Below, in pieces: positions 42,588 to 50,799 of a DNA stretch of 64,000 nucleotides; the first letter of the stretch is position 1; each line of letters starts with the position of its first letter. The position numbers and the translations under genes were made by a program. This DNA comes from Deinococcus cellulosilyticus NBRC 106333 = KACC 11606 (GTDB taxonomy: Bacteria > Deinococcota > Deinococci > Deinococcales > Deinococcaceae), in NCBI RefSeq assembly GCF_007990775.1, contig NZ_BJXB01000020.1, forward strand, positions 40,826-104,825. Reading direction: 5' to 3'. The notes beneath the pieces were generated by a model that did not search any database, was not told the origin of the DNA, and saw only the letters and a program-made list of their open reading frames with translations.

Positions 42588-43208
42588 TCAGGTCTCTATA
42601 TCATGCAGAATCACTTCCAGGTCGTGGAGCAGGGTGGAAAGCAGAGTGTTCTTTCCCCGGATGGGCATTTCACGGGCCACTTCAATCAGGTGGTGGGGCC
42701 AATTCCTTTTCAGGTAGTTCTTCAGTCCCTCCAGATAAAGGTCACGTCCAAAACGGGTGTGGTATTTCAGCAGGTCAAGCAGGGTCTTTTCAGGGGTGTA
42801 GGTGCGAACCATCCTGGGTGTGCCCTCGATAGGAACGTCGAGTTGACCGTAACTGTGGTGGCTGTTCTGAAAGTAGAACACTTCCACTGGAGGGTACGAG
42901 AAGGTGGGAAATTTCTTTTTGTGTGGCACGGCAAACCGCAAGCGGCTCAGGCGGGTGGTGGTGAGCCCATGCAAATCCAGAGCAGAGATCAGGCACAGTC
43001 TGGCGTCCTCCACCCGCAACTGGACTTCCAGAATGTCCTCAAAGTTGGTGGGAAAATGATTCACCAGGCGGTACACACCTGGCTGGGGTTGCTCAATGGT
43101 TTGCTGATGCAAGAGCCTGCGCAACTGCTGATTGTGAAACCCTGCTGCTCTGGCTTCCTGGGCAGTCAGATACCCCCCAGTGGTCTTGAACAATTGCAAG
43201 AGATCCAT
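42588..43208 (-). CDS. AbiEi-family antitoxin-like protein, orphan
   Basis: A 206-residue protein with the AbiEi layout: N-terminal winged helix (LLQLFKTTGGYLTAQEARAAGFHNQQLRRLLHQQTIEQPQPGVYRL) and C-terminal antitoxin domain (LCLISALDLHGLTTTRLSRLRFAVP..., then RTYTPEKTLLDLLKYHTRFGRDLYLEGLKNYL). In AbiE type IV systems the partner is the nucleotidyltransferase AbiEii; none is present here. A GGGGG ribosome-like site precedes the ATG. An interrupted inverted repeat upstream fits the known autoregulation of AbiEi. Lone AbiEi homologues may act simply as regulators. Confidence 0.85.
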   Translation of the reverse strand: MDLLQLFKTTGGYLTAQEARAAGFHNQQLRRLLHQQTIEQPQPGVYRLVNHFPTNFEDILEVQLRVEDARLCLISALDLHGLTTTRLSRLRFAVPHKKKFPTFSYPPVEVFYFQNSHHSYGQLDVPIEGTPRMVRTYTPEKTLLDLLKYHTRFGRDLYLEGLKNYLKRNWPHHLIEVAREMPIRGKNTLLSTLLHDLEVILHDIET

Positions 43209-43220
43209 CCGGCCCCCTTG

Positions 43221-43259
43221 TTATTACAATACGGCAGTTTCAGAAAACAGCCGTAATAA
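43221..43259. promoter_or_regulatory. Interrupted inverted repeat upstream of the orphan AbiEi gene
   Basis: TTATTAC-AATA-CGGC (43221-43235) mirrors GCCGTAATAA (43250-43259), except for a 4-nt insertion in one arm. It lies 12-50 nt upstream of the gene start and is a candidate autoregulatory site. Confidence 0.45.
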
Positions 43260-43287
43260 AGTCACAACATCTGGATGGCCCAGGGCG

Positions 43288-43710
43288 TTAAAAGTTCCAT
43301 TTCTCTGGCAGGGGAGCATCACAGACCACACAAAAAGGATCCCGATATTTCATGACATTGGTGCTCTGGCAACGCCTGAACTCAAAAAGGTAAATGTTAC
43401 AGACTGAGAGATCCACCTGTAGGCTGGACAGCAACACCAGAACCTGTTCCAGACAGCCGACTTCCGGGCAGAAACCCGTGCTCAGGTTGCTGAGGCCGGT
43501 GATGTGCATTTCCCTTTTGTGAATTTCAAAAGACATTTCACCTGCTGCAAGCACAGGCCCGCCCTCAGCACAGGCCACATGCTCGGTCTGCCGCTCGGCC
43601 ATGCGCAGCTCCCCACTGGTCAGAACCACATAGGTGACGGTGTACCCCTCAGACATGGCTTTTTTGTTTTGCGCCCAGTGGTGAAAGCTCTCTGCTGAGA
43701 CCACCTGCAC
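43288..43710 (-). CDS. Conserved hypothetical protein with a C-terminal zinc-ribbon-like end
   Basis: A 140-residue protein. The centre TYVVLTSGELRMAERQTEHVACAEGGPVLAAGEMSFEI and the end STGFCPEV...FEFRRCQSTNVMKYRDPFCVVCDAPLPEKWNF follow a family of uncharacterised proteins I recall from Actinobacteria and Deinococcus. In those the last cysteines (C-x-x-C pairs) form a zinc ribbon; here the first pair is reduced (RRCQS), so metal binding may be incomplete. GTG 43710 has no ribosome site, and the gene may be 5'-truncated. Confidence 0.6.
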   Translation of the reverse strand: MQVVSAESFHHWAQNKKAMSEGYTVTYVVLTSGELRMAERQTEHVACAEGGPVLAAGEMSFEIHKREMHITGLSNLSTGFCPEVGCLEQVLVLLSSLQVDLSVCNIYLFEFRRCQSTNVMKYRDPFCVVCDAPLPEKWNF

Positions 43711-43969
43711 CAGGTCTCAAGGCAGTTCGAGGGTCAGCAGGTTTCTGGGACCCACGTGGGTGTACAGCTTTTCCACTCTCCCAGCATAAAGAATGAAACA
43801 GGCATGCTGTTCTGACGGATGTTTGGAAAAACCAAAGCCAGACACTTGCCACCAGAGAACCCATCTGACTGTTCTGGGTTTTCACAGGTCCAAGGTTCAC
43901 TCGGACCCAAGGATGGATCCGCCATGATGCTCTATGCTGCACACAAAAAGCCCCATAAACTGAGACCCT

Positions 43970-44344
43970 ATGGGTGGACTTGCTGCAAGTGTGTTTCTCT
44001 CCCAGCCTCTGAGCTCCTCTGAAAAAGAACAACTCCGGTCTCTGCAAGGTCAGGTGAAAGAGCAGCTTCCTGAAAACTCCCTTTTTGGGGACCTCTGCAC
44101 CTCATCGAGGTTCTTTGAACAGGACCAGGTGGGGTATGCTCCTGCCCAACAGAGGCAAAAAATGAACCCCATGGAATTGAGAACCTCCCGTTGGGAGGTG
44201 CGTCCACTGGGCCTGGCCCACCTCTCCTCCAGTTTCTTTGATGACCCATCCCTGTTCCCCGAAGGCAGCATCCATTTTGACCACGTCCTGAGCATGCGCA
44301 ACCTTGAGCATGAATGGCACGAAGCCAAAAGACCTTCCCTCTAA
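43970..44344 (+). CDS. Hypothetical protein
   Basis: A 124-codon frame with consistent codon use (LSSSEKEQLRSLQGQVKEQLPENSLFGDLC..., FDDPSLFPEGSIHFDHVLSMRNLEHEWHEA). I recognise no family, and no signal peptide or membrane segment is seen. No clear ribosome site is present, and TAAACT lies 8 nt before the ATG, close to the leaderless spacing. It may be a real small gene or an accessory-region remnant. Confidence 0.45.
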   Translation: MGGLAASVFLSQPLSSSEKEQLRSLQGQVKEQLPENSLFGDLCTSSRFFEQDQVGYAPAQQRQKMNPMELRTSRWEVRPLGLAHLSSSFFDDPSLFPEGSIHFDHVLSMRNLEHEWHEAKRPSL

Positions 44345-44365
44345 AGTCCTTCAGCCCAGCGGATT

Positions 44366-45145
44366 TTACTGTTTTCTGCGGAGAATGAGCTTCACATGCG
44401 TGTTGTCTCTGACCGTGATGCCGAAGTCCCTGTAGATGACATTTCGCAGGTAAGGCAACACATAATGTTCGTGATGCACGAAATAATACTTGTTGCCCAC
44501 CACTTCCAGAAGACGCTCATAGGGAAGAGAGAAGTAGTTTTCTCTGTTCTCACGGTCAAAGTTGTCTTCATAGCGGTACTTCAAAAGGTAATGAAGCATG
44601 TCCCTGTCTGAATGGATCTCCCCCCAGAAGTCGGTGTATTCCTGAAGGGTTGAGGGGTTTGCTTTGGTTCTGAGGCGCAACAGGTCGTTGATGTCAATCG
44701 GGCGGTTTGCTGTGCGCGACAGGCTCATGTCACGAATGAAAATGTATTCCGGGCACTCAGAAAAACCACCCCCAAAGATGATCTTTTCGAATTGCCGCAG
44801 ATCTGTTCCGTAACTGTAGATCTCGTGCAACACGCTCGATAAGATCACCGCGGTTTTGTCCGTCCCAAAGATGGAAGGAAGGTCTTGCATGTCGCCCACC
44901 ACACGGACACAGGGGTTGCCCTGGAACCGGTTGTGCAAAATGTCCAGCATTTCTAGGCTGTTGTCCACTGCAAAGTACCTTTTGGTGTTGCCGAATCGGT
45001 TGTACAGGAGTTCAATCAAACTTCCATCGGCTGCTCCAAAATCAACAATGTTGTGGACTTCGTTGCAGTAGTCCAGAAAGTAAAGCTTGTCCATCAGACC
45101 CTGTTGCATGGCGGCATTGTATTCTTCCAGGATGTTTCCGTTCAT
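44366..45145 (-). CDS. Class I SAM-dependent methyltransferase
   Basis: A 259-residue protein with motif I VDFGAADGS (residues 34-42), an acidic end of strand 2 (YFAVDNSLEML), motif II-like GDMQDLP and AVILSSVLHEIYSY. The substrate is unknown; the extended, Tyr/Asn-rich C-terminal half (YRYEDNFDRENRENYFSLPYERLLEVVGNKYYFVHHEHYVLPYL) is unlike metabolic methyltransferases I know. The coding sequence is visibly richer in A/T and in codons such as AAT, TAT and AAA than its neighbours, which suggests recent transfer. GGAGG lies upstream of the ATG. Confidence 0.8.
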   Translation of the reverse strand: MNGNILEEYNAAMQQGLMDKLYFLDYCNEVHNIVDFGAADGSLIELLYNRFGNTKRYFAVDNSLEMLDILHNRFQGNPCVRVVGDMQDLPSIFGTDKTAVILSSVLHEIYSYGTDLRQFEKIIFGGGFSECPEYIFIRDMSLSRTANRPIDINDLLRLRTKANPSTLQEYTDFWGEIHSDRDMLHYLLKYRYEDNFDRENRENYFSLPYERLLEVVGNKYYFVHHEHYVLPYLRNVIYRDFGITVRDNTHVKLILRRKQ

Positions 45146-45779
45146 AACCCTCTGTCCTCCGTGAGACCCATGTGCCAGAGTTTCGAAATTCCAATCTCAA
45201 AGGTGGGTTGCAATTCCATGGGTGGTGCAGGGGTCTGCTGAACGATCCGACTTGCGGTTTCCGTTTTACAGCCAGCTTTTGTGCAGATGAGGCGGCCCCA
45301 AAGCAGTTACAAGTGTATAACCTTTTGGCGAACAGAAACATGTCTGAGCATCCAGCCAGAGGCGGCCCTCAGCGTCTCGAACTTCAAGGTCAGGGGTGAA
45401 GCACGAATCCACTGGAACGGGAGTTGCACCTGCGACTTTGCACCTGCTGGTCGGTCAAACTGTTCTGGACGGTCCTGTCCGACGGGCATCTGGGACAGGT
45501 GACCCTGCCTGCGTTTACCCTGCATCCTGACGGATGCCCTGTGCTTCTGCTCGTTGCCTCAGACAGAATACACCTGAAAACAAAGGGACAAAAGGCAGTT
45601 TTATCACTGTTTTAACAATTGAGAATTGTAACATGAGAACAGAAGGGCACATCAGCACAGGAAAGACCGATCTGAACAGAAAGCCGAATGGCTCCTGGCA
45701 TTCTTTCGCCTCCAGACTCAAAAATTGCAACAGCCTCAACCACCCTGCCTTCTCAAAACATTCAGCACAAGGGGTCAAC
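45146..45779. other. 634-nt region without a supported gene
   Basis: A plus-strand frame at 45424-45615 (LFWTVLSDGHLGQVTLPAFTLHPDG...) has some protein-like character, but no proper start or family. The rest shows nothing. Confidence 0.4.
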
Positions 45780-46061
45780 ATGAACCATGCCGCTCACCTT
45801 TTGGCGGAAATGAATGCCACCAATGCCATCCGAAAAGCCGAGACACACGAGCAGGCCCTGGTTTTGCTGGCCACACTGCTGGAAGCCGACACCCTCGATG
45901 AACAGGAGCAGGAGGTGGCCAGTGATGCCATCAGGTGCCCTGTCCTCCCAGAACAAACAGTTCTTTCCGGCGCTCTGAGGGTTCCAGCATCAGGGTTCAA
46001 CAGAAACGCCCGTGGTTGCCTGCACAGAGGGTCACCCTTACTGCATTTATCAGTGGAATGA
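45780..46061 (+). CDS. Small hypothetical protein
   Basis: From ATG 45780 the frame reads MNHAAHLLAEMNATNAIRKAETHEQALVLLATLLEADTLDEQEQEVASDAIR, a plausible small helical protein. The last 40 codons (LPEQTVLSGALRVPASGFNRNARGC...) look unlike the first part and may follow a frame change. No ribosome site is convincing. No family is recognised. Confidence 0.35.
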   Translation: MNHAAHLLAEMNATNAIRKAETHEQALVLLATLLEADTLDEQEQEVASDAIRCPVLPEQTVLSGALRVPASGFNRNARGCLHRGSPLLHLSVE

Positions 46062-46088
46062 GAGGCTTCTTTTGAAGCCTCTCATTCC
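46055..46088. repeat. Perfect 15-bp stem-loop
   Basis: GGAATGAGAGGCTTC (46055-46069), loop TTTT, and the exact complement (46074-46088). It includes the stop codon of the preceding small frame. There is no T-tract, so termination is uncertain. Confidence 0.7.
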
Positions 46089-46180
46089 AGAATCCCAAAC
46101 ATCTGCTGGCAACCTCTTATTTCTCTGCCAAATGCTCTAAAATGACCAGAACGATTCAAACTTTCCACAGAGGTGCACCC

Positions 46181-46687
46181 ATGACCAGACCCCAGATGAC
46201 CGACTACCGTTCTTACTACGCCCGTTACGTTGATCTGGTGCCAGAAGAGGATGTGCTCGCCGCCATGCAGCAGCAAGCCGAAGTGACCGCCCGGCAGATC
46301 CTGCAGTTTGCAGAGCGGGCCGATCATTCCTACGCACCGGGCAAGTGGACGGTCAAGCAGGTCGTGGGTCACATGACCGACACCGAACGGGTGTTCGGAC
46401 AACGGGCCCTGTTTTTTGCACGCGGGGACTGTGCCGAACTCCCGTCTTTCGAGCAAGACGACTGGATGGTGGCCTGCGACTTTGAGGTCTGCTCGCTCGA
46501 AAGCCTGCTGGCAGAATTTCAGGCGGTAAGAAGGGGACACGAATTGTTTTTTCGCCACCTGCCCCACTCCGCGTGGGAAGGTCGGGGCATCGCTTCTGGC
46601 AATCCCTTTACGGTGCGGGCCCTCGCCTACATCATGCTCGGTCACGAACGGGCGCACCTGCAGGTCTTGCAGGAACGCTACAGCTGA
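46181..46687 (+). CDS. DinB-family protein
   Basis: A 168-residue four-helix-bundle protein of the DinB/YfiT group. The metal-binding histidines appear in VKQVVGHMTDTERVF and in LGHERAHLQVL near the C-terminus, as expected for the H...H-x-x-x-H triad. YAPGKWTVKQVVGH is the typical entry. The family is expanded in Deinococcus; members are thought to be metal-dependent thiol transferases or hydrolases. AGAGGTG precedes ATG 46181; an upstream in-frame ATG at 46142 lacks support. Confidence 0.9.
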   Translation: MTRPQMTDYRSYYARYVDLVPEEDVLAAMQQQAEVTARQILQFAERADHSYAPGKWTVKQVVGHMTDTERVFGQRALFFARGDCAELPSFEQDDWMVACDFEVCSLESLLAEFQAVRRGHELFFRHLPHSAWEGRGIASGNPFTVRALAYIMLGHERAHLQVLQERYS

Positions 46688-46748
46688 TCGAGTTGCAGAG
46701 CACCAAAGGTTCCTCTGTCCTGAGCAGTGAACAAAAAGGGGGTTCTCT

Positions 46749-47069
46749 TCAGGAGGGCACAGGTTGCTCGAACAGCCTTACCACAGCAGCCAGGTGTTCA
46801 CCCCATCCCCGGCACTGTGCTGCAGTGAACACTCCAGCACTTTTGCCCTGGTCGGCAGCTGCACTGCATTTGCCGTGTCCAGCAACTCCTGCAAGTCTTT
46901 GACCACCAGAAAGATCGGACACAGGAGCAAATTTCCTTTCAGCCATGAGCTGACCGTTGGCTTTCAGCACCACAAGGGTTCACAGCACCTCCATGACCTG
47001 CTGGGCAAGGAGGTGTGGCGGCAGGAAACCCAGCAGTTCGGCGTTGCCGCCCCGGGTGATGGACAGCAT
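46749..47069 (-). pseudogene. Decayed coding remnant with in-frame stop
   Basis: From ATG 47069 a frame runs MLSITRGGNAELLGFLPPHLLAQQVMEVL, meets a TGA, and continues in the same frame (LKANGQLMAERKFAPVSDLSGGQRLAGV... TAAQCRGWGEHLAAVVRLFEQ) to 46749. The composition on both sides of the stop is protein-like. The first part faintly resembles the end of medium-chain dehydrogenases. It lies downstream of the LysR gene on the same strand. Confidence 0.4.
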
Positions 47070-47110
47070 TCAGAGGCACCTCATCAAAGGGGTGAAGGGC
47101 GAACCTCGCG

Positions 47111-47980
47111 TCAGCCCGGTTTCACCCGAAAAATCTGCTCTGCCAGCGCCCTGCTCTGGGGGGTTTGCACCACCTCCGGATGCCGGGCCAGCGCAACTTC
47201 ACGCTGGATCACCGGTCGCACGGGCAGGCTGGCGAGCGCAGCAGTGGAGTGGGGGACCAGCAGTTCAGGCACCAGACTCACCCCGATGTTTTCTTCCACC
47301 AGGGCCATCAACGTGGTGATGTCTCGCACCTCGTACACCACATCCAGGGTGAGTCCTTGCTGGCTGAAAGCCTGACGGATCAGGGGCTCACAGCCGAATT
47401 TGGAGAGCACGTAGGGGAAAGGGGCTATCTGGGACAGCTGGATTTCGCCCTCGACATCCAGCGGGTGACCGTGGGGAACAATCAACCTCAGCTGGTCCTG
47501 AAAGACCGCAGTGAGTTGAAAGTGAGAACGGGTGGGGAGTTCAACGAAGGCCAGATCCACCGTGTGATTTTCCAGCCAGCGTTCCACCTCACTGGCGGTG
47601 CCTTCAAAAATGAGCACCTCCACCTGAGGGTGCTGCTGTTTGAGTAGGCTGATTGCCCTGGGCAGGATGCGGCAGGAGGTGCTGGGGAAACTGCCAATTT
47701 TGACCTTGCCTGAAACCTCACCTTGCTGCTGGCGGGCCGCAAGTTCGAGTTGCGTGACCCCGTGGGCAATGCTGCGAAAGTATGGCAGCAGGGCCTCTCC
47801 CTGGGGGGTGAGGCGCACCCCGGAGCGGTCCCGCTGCAAGAGTCGCACCCCAAGGTGTTTTTCCAGCCTGGAGAGGCTGTGGCTGACCGAGGACTGGGCC
47901 ACATTCAACCGGAAAGCCGCCTCGGTGAAACTTCCTGTGTCCAGCACCATCAAAAAGGCCTGCACCTGTGAAAACAGCAT
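47111..47980 (-). CDS. LysR-family transcriptional regulator
   Basis: A 289-residue LTTR: N-terminal helix-turn-helix (LMVLDTGSFTEAAFRLNVAQSSVSHSLSRLEKHLGVRLLQRDRSGVRLTPQGEALLPY) and a two-lobed periplasmic-binding-like effector domain. ATG 47980 is preferred, since the in-frame TTG at 48004 would lie in the promoter. The -10 TACAAT is 8 nt upstream. It is divergent from the tautomerase/NTF2/oxidoreductase operon, with a palindromic site between, so it likely controls that operon and itself. Confidence 0.92.
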   Translation of the reverse strand: MLFSQVQAFLMVLDTGSFTEAAFRLNVAQSSVSHSLSRLEKHLGVRLLQRDRSGVRLTPQGEALLPYFRSIAHGVTQLELAARQQQGEVSGKVKIGSFPSTSCRILPRAISLLKQQHPQVEVLIFEGTASEVERWLENHTVDLAFVELPTRSHFQLTAVFQDQLRLIVPHGHPLDVEGEIQLSQIAPFPYVLSKFGCEPLIRQAFSQQGLTLDVVYEVRDITTLMALVEENIGVSLVPELLVPHSTAALASLPVRPVIQREVALARHPEVVQTPQSRALAEQIFRVKPG

Positions 47981-47986
47981 ATATCG

Positions 47987-48007
47987 GAATTGTACATGTT
48001 TCAATTC
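47987..48007. promoter_or_regulatory. Candidate LysR box
   Basis: GAATTG-N9-CAATTC is a perfect inverted repeat containing the T-N11-A core expected of LysR-type sites. It overlaps the lysR -10 element and lies upstream of the divergent operon. Confidence 0.65.
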
Positions 48008-48238
48008 GATTTATCTATTTGATTCATGAAAGCCCCTGATTTATCCTGTTGGGGAAAGAAACGACTGCCCAGCGGGTTTCTTTCTGCAGGCCCATCTGTG
48101 TTCAGATTCGCATGTCTGACCCTGACCTGCCCGCCCCTCAAACCCCCATTCCATCCTGTCAGGAAGCAGCGTCACTGCCGCCCCCTGTCGTGCACCTGTG
48201 CCATTCGGCATGCTGCTGGCCAGGTCAGAAAGGACCCC

Positions 48239-48448
48239 ATGCCTTACGTGAAAATAGAGATCACCCGGGAGAACAACACCCGGGAGCAAAAACTGCTCCT
48301 GATTGCAGCAGTGACCCAGGCCCTGCAGGACATCCTGGGCAAGGACCCTGCCACCACCTTCGTCACCATTGATGAAATTGACACCGACAACTGGGGCATC
48401 GGGGGCGAACTTGTGACCGACCTGCGCCAGCGAAAAAACCATGACTGA
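48239..48448 (+). CDS. 4-oxalocrotonate tautomerase family protein
   Basis: A 69-residue member of the tautomerase superfamily. The catalytic Pro follows the initiator Met (MPYVKIEITRENNTREQKLLLIAAVTQAL), and the body ends VTIDEIDTDNWGIGG, a conserved 4-OT-type strand. The likely ribosome site AAAGGA lies just before the ATG. The next gene starts 8 nt before its stop. Chemistry is probably keto-enol tautomerisation of a small acid; the substrate is unknown. Confidence 0.9.
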   Translation: MPYVKIEITRENNTREQKLLLIAAVTQALQDILGKDPATTFVTIDEIDTDNWGIGGELVTDLRQRKNHD

Positions 48449-48851
48449 CGTTCTGCAAAGCAAGGACCTCCAGATGATCGAACAGCTCATTCAGGTGTAT
48501 TTTGACGGTCTTTACACCTCTGACCCCCAGAAACTTTCACGGGTCTTCCATCCCCAGGCCCACTACATCACCCCATCTCAGGGAGACTTCTTGCAGCTCA
48601 GCCTGCAAGCGTACCTGCAGCGGGTGTCCCAGCGCACCTCGCTGGAAGGCAGCGGATTCATTCGCACCGACCACATTGAACAGATTGAACTGCTCACTGA
48701 GGACACCGCCCTGGCCGTGGTGAAGTGCTCCCTCCCTGGACGCCATTTCACAGACCTGCTGGCCCTGGTGAAAACTGAAGGACGCTGGACCATCGTCTCC
48801 AAAGTGTTCCACTGGGAGCCCCTCCCGGATTCAGAAAGGATGACCCCATGA
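48441..48851 (+). CDS. NTF2-like/putative lumazine-binding family protein
   Basis: A 136-residue alpha+beta-barrel protein: IEQLIQVYFDGLYTSDPQKLSRVFHPQAHYITPSQGDFLQLSLQAYLQRVSQR, then TALAVVKCSLPGRHFTDLLALVKTEGRWTIVSKVFHW. This is the pattern of the Lumazine_bd_2/SnoaL-like NTF2 fold. It overlaps both its neighbours (8 nt at the start, 4 nt at the end), so the three genes are co-translated. The role is unclear and could be substrate binding or isomerisation. Confidence 0.85.
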   Translation: MTDVLQSKDLQMIEQLIQVYFDGLYTSDPQKLSRVFHPQAHYITPSQGDFLQLSLQAYLQRVSQRTSLEGSGFIRTDHIEQIELLTEDTALAVVKCSLPGRHFTDLLALVKTEGRWTIVSKVFHWEPLPDSERMTP

Positions 48852-49477
48852 AAACCCTCATTCTCTATGCCCATCCCTTTGAAACCAGTTTCAACCACGC
48901 TGTGCTGGAGGTGGTGAAAGGGACTTTGAAATCCCATCAGGCAGAGGTGGTGGTGCGTCCCCTTTACCAGTTGAACTTCCAGCCCATTGCCAGCCCCACC
49001 GATTTTGAAGCGCTCACGGCAGGAGAAACCAGAGCAGATGTCAGGGAGGAACAGGACTGGGTGCAGTGGGCAGATGGCATCATCCTGATTTATCCGGTGT
49101 GGTGGACGGGCATGCCGGCCATCCTGAAAGGTTATTTTGACCGGGTGTTCACGCCAGGGTTTGCCTACCGCTATGAGGATGGCATCAAACACCGTCTGCT
49201 GCAGGGCAAACAGGGGCTGATTTTCAGCACCACCGGAGCCACCCGTGAAGCCTGCGAAAAAGGCATGTTTGAAGCCATGAACCGCACGGTGGATGAAGGC
49301 ATCTTTCAGTTTTCTGGCATTGCAGTCAGGGGCCACCACTACATGAGCAACCTACCCGGCAGCACAGCAGAGGAGCGTGAGAAGATGCTGCTGGAAGTTG
49401 AGCAGAAAGTGACAGAACTGTTTTATCCGTCTGTCGTGTCCAGATCAAAAGGGCTCACAGCTTCAGGCTGCTTCTGA
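48848..49477 (+). CDS. NAD(P)H quinone oxidoreductase (KefF/NQO1-like flavodoxin fold)
   Basis: A 209-residue flavodoxin-fold protein: MKTLILYAHPFETSFNHAVLEVV at the FMN/FAD phosphate loop, WADGIILIYPVWWTGMPAILKGYFDRVFTPGFAY (conserved P-[VL]-W-W-x-G-P/M) and GKQGLIFSTTGA. It is typical of NQO1/KefF two-electron quinone reductases. The ATG overlaps the preceding stop (ATGA). Under probable LysR control, the operon may respond to quinones or electrophiles, which is an inference. Confidence 0.92.
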   Translation: MKTLILYAHPFETSFNHAVLEVVKGTLKSHQAEVVVRPLYQLNFQPIASPTDFEALTAGETRADVREEQDWVQWADGIILIYPVWWTGMPAILKGYFDRVFTPGFAYRYEDGIKHRLLQGKQGLIFSTTGATREACEKGMFEAMNRTVDEGIFQFSGIAVRGHHYMSNLPGSTAEEREKMLLEVEQKVTELFYPSVVSRSKGLTASGCF

Positions 49478-49587
49478 AAGTTCAGCACAGGACTTGATGC
49501 TGATCGGGAGGGCAGAAAAGACAGGCTTTCGCAGACGAAATCAGGGATGCAAGGCTGACCTGAACGGTTCATACACCGAGTTCACCA

Positions 49588-50799
49588 TCACTGGGTCTGG
49601 AGCGTGATTCGCACACACGCACCAGACGAACTGTTGAACAGTTCAATCTGTCCTCCGTGGGCCTCAATGAGTGACTTTGAGAGGGCCATTCCCAGCCCAC
49701 TGCCTCCACTTTGCCTTCCCCGGTCAGGGCTGCGGTAAAAGCGTTCAAAGGCCCTCTCCAGGGCTTCGGGGGTGAATCCGGGACCAGAATCCGCCATTTC
49801 GAGGATCAGTTTTTGTCTGTCTTCCACAAGCTGGATGTGGATGTGTCCATGGGGTGGGGTGTGCCGCAATGCATTGCCCAGGACGTTGCCCAGCACCTGA
49901 TACAGACGCTCTGGGTCTCCGTTCACCCGAACAGGCTCAAGAGGCAGGTCCAGCTGCAACCCGATGTGCTTCTCTTCGGCTTTTGCCGTGAAATCTCCCG
50001 CAACCCGCTTCAGCAAGTCCTGCATTACCAAATGTTGCTGCTCGAGCCGCAACGCTCCGGCCTCGGCCAGAGAGAGCACCTGCAAGTCTTCAATGAGTTT
50101 GCCCAGCAGGTCTGCGTGGCCCAGCAGTTTCTCGAACTCCACAGGACCCGCCGCCAGAACCCCGTCCCTGACCCCCTCAAGCCGTCCTCGCAGCACCGTC
50201 ACCGGGGTGCGAAGTTCGTGGGCGATGGCGGCAAGGCTGTAGCGCCGTTCCTGCTCAAGTCGCTCAAGAGACGCCGCCATCTGGTTGAAGTCTTTGAGCA
50301 GCAGTGCGGTTTCATCTCCGCGGCGCTCAAGGCTTTTGTCCATGGGAACCCGGGCCGAGAAATCGCCTCTGGTCAGCAGGTGTGCAGCCCTGGACAGCTG
50401 GGTGAGGGGGCGCGCAAAGCGGCGTGACGACCACCAGGCCAGCAGAAAAGGCAACAACACGGTCACAGCAAGCAGGATCAGAAAGAACTCGCCTTCATCA
50501 CCCCGGGTGAGTCTCCATTCCAGCACGGCCTCGGCCCGGGTTCCAGCTTCCTGAACAACTTTCTCTAACTGCTCAGCGGGAATCCCAAACCGCTGAGACA
50601 GGATTTCGGTGCTGTGCTGGTACATGCTCTTGAAATATGCCTCGGTGATGATGGCAAGCACCAGAAAAACCATGAAGGCGGTGAAAAGGACCACACCCCA
50701 CAGGGTCAGGGTCAACTCGGCCTGAATCGAGGGCCAGACCCTTTGCTTTGAAGACGCTGGTCCTCGAGCTCCGGCTCCAGGCCCCTTCAGTCGAGCCAT
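49588..50799 (-). CDS. Two-component sensor histidine kinase (HAMP type)
   Basis: A 403-residue kinase: N-terminal membrane segment (about 32-54), a short extracytoplasmic loop (about 50 residues), a second membrane segment (about 104-122), HAMP (123-178), HisKA with His194 (AAIAHELRTPV) and HATPase (N box NVLGNALRH, G1 DSGPGF, G2 GGSGLGMAL). It resembles BaeS-type envelope-stress sensors in size and layout. It overlaps the response regulator gene by 13 nt. The signal is unknown. Confidence 0.93.
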   Translation of the reverse strand: MARLKGPGAGARGPASSKQRVWPSIQAELTLTLWGVVLFTAFMVFLVLAIITEAYFKSMYQHSTEILSQRFGIPAEQLEKVVQEAGTRAEAVLEWRLTRGDEGEFFLILLAVTVLLPFLLAWWSSRRFARPLTQLSRAAHLLTRGDFSARVPMDKSLERRGDETALLLKDFNQMAASLERLEQERRYSLAAIAHELRTPVTVLRGRLEGVRDGVLAAGPVEFEKLLGHADLLGKLIEDLQVLSLAEAGALRLEQQHLVMQDLLKRVAGDFTAKAEEKHIGLQLDLPLEPVRVNGDPERLYQVLGNVLGNALRHTPPHGHIHIQLVEDRQKLILEMADSGPGFTPEALERAFERFYRSPDRGRQSGGSGLGMALSKSLIEAHGGQIELFNSSSGACVRITLQTQ

